64,000 bases of DNA. Source: Isochrysis galbana (lineage: Eukaryota; Haptophyta; Isochrysidales; Isochrysidaceae). Location of the stretch: NCBI GenBank assembly GCA_018136815.1, contig CM030944.1, positions 2,005,345 to 2,069,344 on the forward strand, in the 5' to 3' direction. This document shows, one piece after another, positions 61,201-64,000 of this stretch. Position 1 is the first letter of the stretch. Each line of letters begins with the position of its first letter. The notes below the pieces were generated by a model. It was given only the letters and a program-made list of their open reading frames with translations. It was not told the origin of the DNA and searched no databases. The position numbers were made by a program, and so were the translations under genes.

Positions 61201-61432
61201 GAACAAGCTTGTCATCCTTGATGCACATGATGAGGAGGTCATATGCCTTGTTCAGTTCCACCTGGGTGGCTTCCTTGTCCTTGTTGGCGTCATCGACGCT
61301 TTCCGTCTTGTTCTTGAGCATCGCACGTCGGCAACCGTTCTTGCCGGCCATCGCGAGCAACTTGGGCCTGAATGCTCTCCATTCAGCACCATCCTTGTTG
61401 TAGAAGAAGATCTTGTCATTGTTCTTGTCCAT
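58233..61432 (-). mobile_element. Ty1/copia fossil, right block with inverted arms
   Basis: On the minus strand this holds the post-integrase linker, reverse transcriptase and RNase H of a Ty1/copia element (58431-60544). The RNase H end and the following non-coding part are present again in inverted orientation at 60545-61200, giving two near-identical arms of about 660 bp around the pol segment. A Gag piece follows on the minus strand (61184-61432). The element is broken and rearranged, with at least two junctions, and looks young because the arms have hardly diverged. The block ends near the terminal-type repeat at 61612-61694. Confidence 0.85.
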
Positions 61433-62220
61433 GTCTCTTTGTCTCTCGGCATATGAAGTGCATCATGGGCAAGGTACGTGTCGGAGACAAGGAGGCCCCC
61501 CACGTGGAACTATCCTCTACGATGCCAAGATAAAGAAGGAAAACAAGCAAAGTGGTCCAACCTTCACTTGTAACAAAATCTGTGCAACCACAGCCAAGAA
61601 CAAACGTCGCTTCACTTTGGTGTAAATTTGCTCAATCTTGATATTTTTTTCTTTTACACCCTTAGTAGTTAAAATAGTGTTTGACCACCCTATCCCTCCT
61701 AGAATGAGGAGAATGTTGAATTGCCTCTACCACAAGTTTGGAAAAAGAAATTTGGAGAATTGAAATGCGGCAACCACTATCAAGCCCTGCATGCTAGTGG
61801 TGCGAAGCCCTTGCACTCTCGGAATAGTGCAAGTTCGGTGGCGCTCCTCATATCGCCACGAGCAATTGTGGCTATGGTGTTTGTGCGGCCGGCACAAGCG
61901 CTTCCAAGGTGTCGAAGGAGTATTGCATCGCGTGCGTGGCCAAGACCAACCTACGAAACGACGAGGAACAAGGAAGGTCACTCGGTACCCGATTCTTCGC
62001 GGCGAGCTAGCTGCGTTCGTAGGGCATGGCTAGTTGCTTCTTCTACACCTAGTCCGATTGAGCACTCTTGATTCGCGCCCCCCTTAAGGTTGGAAGCATC
62101 TCCTTTTGAGTAGAGGTAGGGGCCCATCTCACCTCTTTTCCTACTAGCTAGTGCGCTCTTCGATAGAGCTGATATGCTAGCCGGGGCTGCGCCGCTGCGC
62201 CGCGCACTCGAGCGCGGCGC
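61433..62220. other. Spacer after the copia block
   Basis: Contains the terminal-type repeat R4 copy 2; otherwise no gene recognised. Confidence 0.5.
61612..61694 (-). repeat. Terminal-type repeat R4, copy 2
   Basis: Reverse-complement partner of 41283-41375; it ends in TAGTGTTTGACCACCCTAT on the plus strand. Confidence 0.75.
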
Positions 62221-63660
62221 CTAAGTTGTTAAGTTAAGAACGAGTGTCAAGTCGAGGATGTGGACGGAGCTACACTCTCGAGCAGCTAGAGCACACACAA
62301 AGGCGGCGGCGGCGAGGTTGAAGCCCTTCAGTCGGAAGGCTGCGGAGCCTAGCACGCAGTAGACGCATGCGTGGATAGGATCCGCCTGCGCGCCAATTTG
62401 GTCCGCAGCACGACTCGCTTGCATAGCATAATCGAGGGCAGCTAGGAGCTGTGCATTGGCCACGCAGGCCATCGACATCTTGCATAGGACGAAGACGGAG
62501 GCCCTTGCAGGAAAGGTCTCGTCGGGGGCGAGCTCTGCAGCGTAAGTGGTACGCGCCTCTATTAGGGTTGCGATAGCTTGACGGACGGATTCGCGAGAGA
62601 GGCCGACGGCCGCCTCTGTGAGAGCGCGGCCCTTCGGCTCGACAAGGTGTGTTGCCACACTAAGCAAGGCAGCCACCGCAGGCGATGATGGTGGTGGCCG
62701 CATCTGCTCCTCTACAAGTGGTGGGTAGGCGCAGCCCGTCTGCGTTCCCGAGCCGCCAACGATGGCCTTCATGGTGGCGCTACGTACCGCCAGTCCCTCC
62801 GCGGGAGCACCGCTACCCTGCGATACCTGGGTGGCCAAGAGCGCGCTGAATGTCCGGCGCATTTCACTTTCCGGTACGGCGAGCCCGGCCCACTCAGGCG
62901 CGAGAGCGCGCAGTTGGGCTTCTTGTCGAACATCAGAGACCACGGATTGCAAGCCCTCAGGCTCGGGGAGGGAGCGGCCGAAGGCGAGCAGCCGTGAGCG
63001 AAGGGGAATGCCGCCAAAAGGCGCATGGCCGTCTGGGGTGGTAACCGCTGCCGTATTCAGTTGGAGGGCCAACACGTCCATGACCGCTGGCACTGCGGCA
63101 GCCGTGCCGGTGCGGATGCCTACGGCTGCCGGACGAACGGCGTCCCGCATCGCCGGCGTGTCTCCGAGATCACACAAAAGCTGCGCGAGCTCGAGCAACG
63201 AGATCTTGCCACCACCGTATGCTCCATGCAGCTCATGTACCCGCGAACGTGCACATCCAAGCCGCTGGTGGAGCCGGAATGCTCCATGCAGCTCATGTAC
63301 CCGCGAACGTGCACATCCAAGCCGCTGGTGGAGCCGGAAGTCAGCCTCGAGCTGCATGAGCTCCTCAAAGGAAGTGCCGCGCTCGCCACCGCTGCCATCG
63401 AGTGGCTCTAAATAAGCGTAAAAGAGAAGAGCGAAGGAGTTGAGCCGCTCCACCAATAGCCGACTGACACTCGACGTTGGCCAGGCGCGCAAGGCCGAAC
63501 CGGCGAGGTTCTCGCCCATCGCGAGTCCAGCCAACGCTGTATCGAGCGCCACCTTCAGGCGCGCCGCTATAGCCGACGTCGTCCTCCGGATGTGCTCTAG
63601 CTCCGTGTCCACCTCCGCTGTTGGCCGCGTCTCAGTCTCCTCCTCGTCCCCGTCAGCCAT
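62221..63660 (-). CDS. Unrecognised helical protein with internal 20-residue duplication
   Basis: 479 aa from the ATG at 63660 (MADGDEEETETRPTAEVDTE), no intron. Mostly Ala/Leu-rich helices; the last 110 residues (VFVLCKMSMACVANAQLLAA, DYAMQASRAADQIGAQ, CVYCVLGSAAFRLKGFNLAA) look like TPR-type helical pairs. FRLHQRLGCARSRVHELHGA is repeated back to back at about residues 107-146, from a 60-bp tandem duplication. I do not recognise the family and cannot assign a function. Confidence 0.6.
   Translation of the reverse strand: MADGDEEETETRPTAEVDTELEHIRRTTSAIAARLKVALDTALAGLAMGENLAGSALRAWPTSSVSRLLVERLNSFALLFYAYLEPLDGSGGERGTSFEELMQLEADFRLHQRLGCARSRVHELHGAFRLHQRLGCARSRVHELHGAYGGGKISLLELAQLLCDLGDTPAMRDAVRPAAVGIRTGTAAAVPAVMDVLALQLNTAAVTTPDGHAPFGGIPLRSRLLAFGRSLPEPEGLQSVVSDVRQEAQLRALAPEWAGLAVPESEMRRTFSALLATQVSQGSGAPAEGLAVRSATMKAIVGGSGTQTGCAYPPLVEEQMRPPPSSPAVAALLSVATHLVEPKGRALTEAAVGLSRESVRQAIATLIEARTTYAAELAPDETFPARASVFVLCKMSMACVANAQLLAALDYAMQASRAADQIGAQADPIHACVYCVLGSAAFRLKGFNLAAAAFVCALAARECSSVHILDLTLVLNLTT
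63221..63340. repeat. 60-bp tandem duplication
   Basis: 63221-63280 and 63281-63340 agree at 59 of 60 bases, inside the coding region of the 479-aa gene. Confidence 0.95.
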
Positions 63661-63687
63661 GGGCCCGCTGGAAGTTGTGCTTCTTGC

Positions 63688-63960
63688 CTATATCGGTGCG
63701 TGGAATAAGCGCTCACTAGCTGAGAGTAGGAGCATCGCTGTACCACAACCGTCAAGATTGAGGAGTCGCCGTCCCTCTTTCATTGACGAGAAGTGATGAA
63801 ATGCAAAGCGCACAGCCGGATGGTCCTTGCATAGGCAGCCGGTGAGGCGGACAAACCCAGGCTCCTCGAGGAGGAGTTCCGCGGCATTGAGCGTTGCGGC
63901 TCCGGCATGCCTATGTACGAACAAGGGTCCAAGCACCTCACTCAAGCACAAGTCGGATAG
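63688..63960 (-). CDS. Last exon of an unrecognised minus-strand gene, 5' partial
   Basis: The minus strand encodes LSEVLGPLFVHRHAGAATLN, AAELLLEEPGFVRLTGCLCK and AVRFAFHHFSSMKEGRRLLN up to a stop at 63688, with no ATG; an in-frame stop lies a few codons upstream of this segment, so it is probably an exon whose acceptor is near 63960. Its stop is only 27 bases from the start of the 479-aa gene on the same strand. Not recognised. Confidence 0.4.
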   Translation of the reverse strand, partial: LSDLCLSEVLGPLFVHRHAGAATLNAAELLLEEPGFVRLTGCLCKDHPAVRFAFHHFSSMKEGRRLLNLDGCGTAMLLLSASERLFHAPI

Positions 63961-64000
63961 CGTGGGGGGCGTTCACCAAGGGCCAGGCGGTGCAATTGAC

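Overview
The window is nuclear DNA of a GC-rich, intron-bearing, flagellated microalga with a plastid of secondary origin. A haptophyte is my best guess, but this rests on inference rather than a species match. Supporting signs are an intraflagellar transport subunit (IFT74), two plastid-type proteins (a YbaB/EbfC protein with a signal-plus-transit-like leader, and a PAP/fibrillin), short GT-AG introns, a myosin, a BRO1 (ALIX-like) protein, an ankyrin-HDAC, and an interstitial TTAGGG-type tract. Two 100-base N runs (13201-13300, 38301-38400) mark assembly gaps.

Layout: 1-3.2 kb holds the 3' part of an FkbM-like methyltransferase and the YbaB protein. 3.7-8.7 kb is repeat-rich with one armadillo-like gene on the minus strand. 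8.7-13.9 kb is a five-exon myosin running into a gap, followed by a possible Tic22-like C-terminus. 15.1-17.2 kb is IFT74 in three exons. 18.7-20.5 kb is an unrecognised coiled-coil gene between two copies of a 64-bp repeat, next to a 27-bp-arm foldback. 22.9-24.4 kb is a BRO1-UBA gene. 27.3-28.2 kb is a three-exon PAP/fibrillin. 28.8-29.6 kb is an LRR gene. 30.0-32.6 kb is a coding-type minisatellite open in several frames on both strands, followed by a long CA microsatellite. 35.2-36.7 kb is an enolase with an extra N-terminal RIIa/DPY-30-like helix pair. 37.9-45.1 kb holds a gap-split unknown gene, an unknown Ser/Pro-rich gene, and a divergent pair of probable mitochondrial proteins (one PPR-like). 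45.7-48.9 kb is a dispersed repeat abutting a LINE with ORF1 and the endonuclease start of ORF2. 49.2-51.4 kb is a JmjC/cupin-8 oxygenase divergent from a Harbinger-like transposase exon. 52.8-55.6 kb is a three-exon ankyrin-repeat histone deacetylase. 56.1-61.7 kb is a rearranged mosaic of Ty1/copia fossils with large inverted arms. 62.2-63.7 kb is an unrecognised gene with a near-perfect internal 60-bp duplication, and the 3' end of another gene lies at the right edge.

The host genes look like ordinary independent eukaryotic units: no operon or gene cluster is evident. The most unusual content is the RIIa-like enolase extension, the BRO1-UBA and ankyrin-HDAC architectures, a LINE family whose 5' end carries a hairpin directly before the ORF1 start, several dispersed repeat families with structured ends (CGGTCAAA termini, a GT...AG-ended repeat, a direct-repeat-bounded element encoding a two-helix membrane peptide), and the bidirectionally open minisatellite. 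Splice sites were assigned by eye from GT-AG boundaries and frame continuity; no search or alignment was run.
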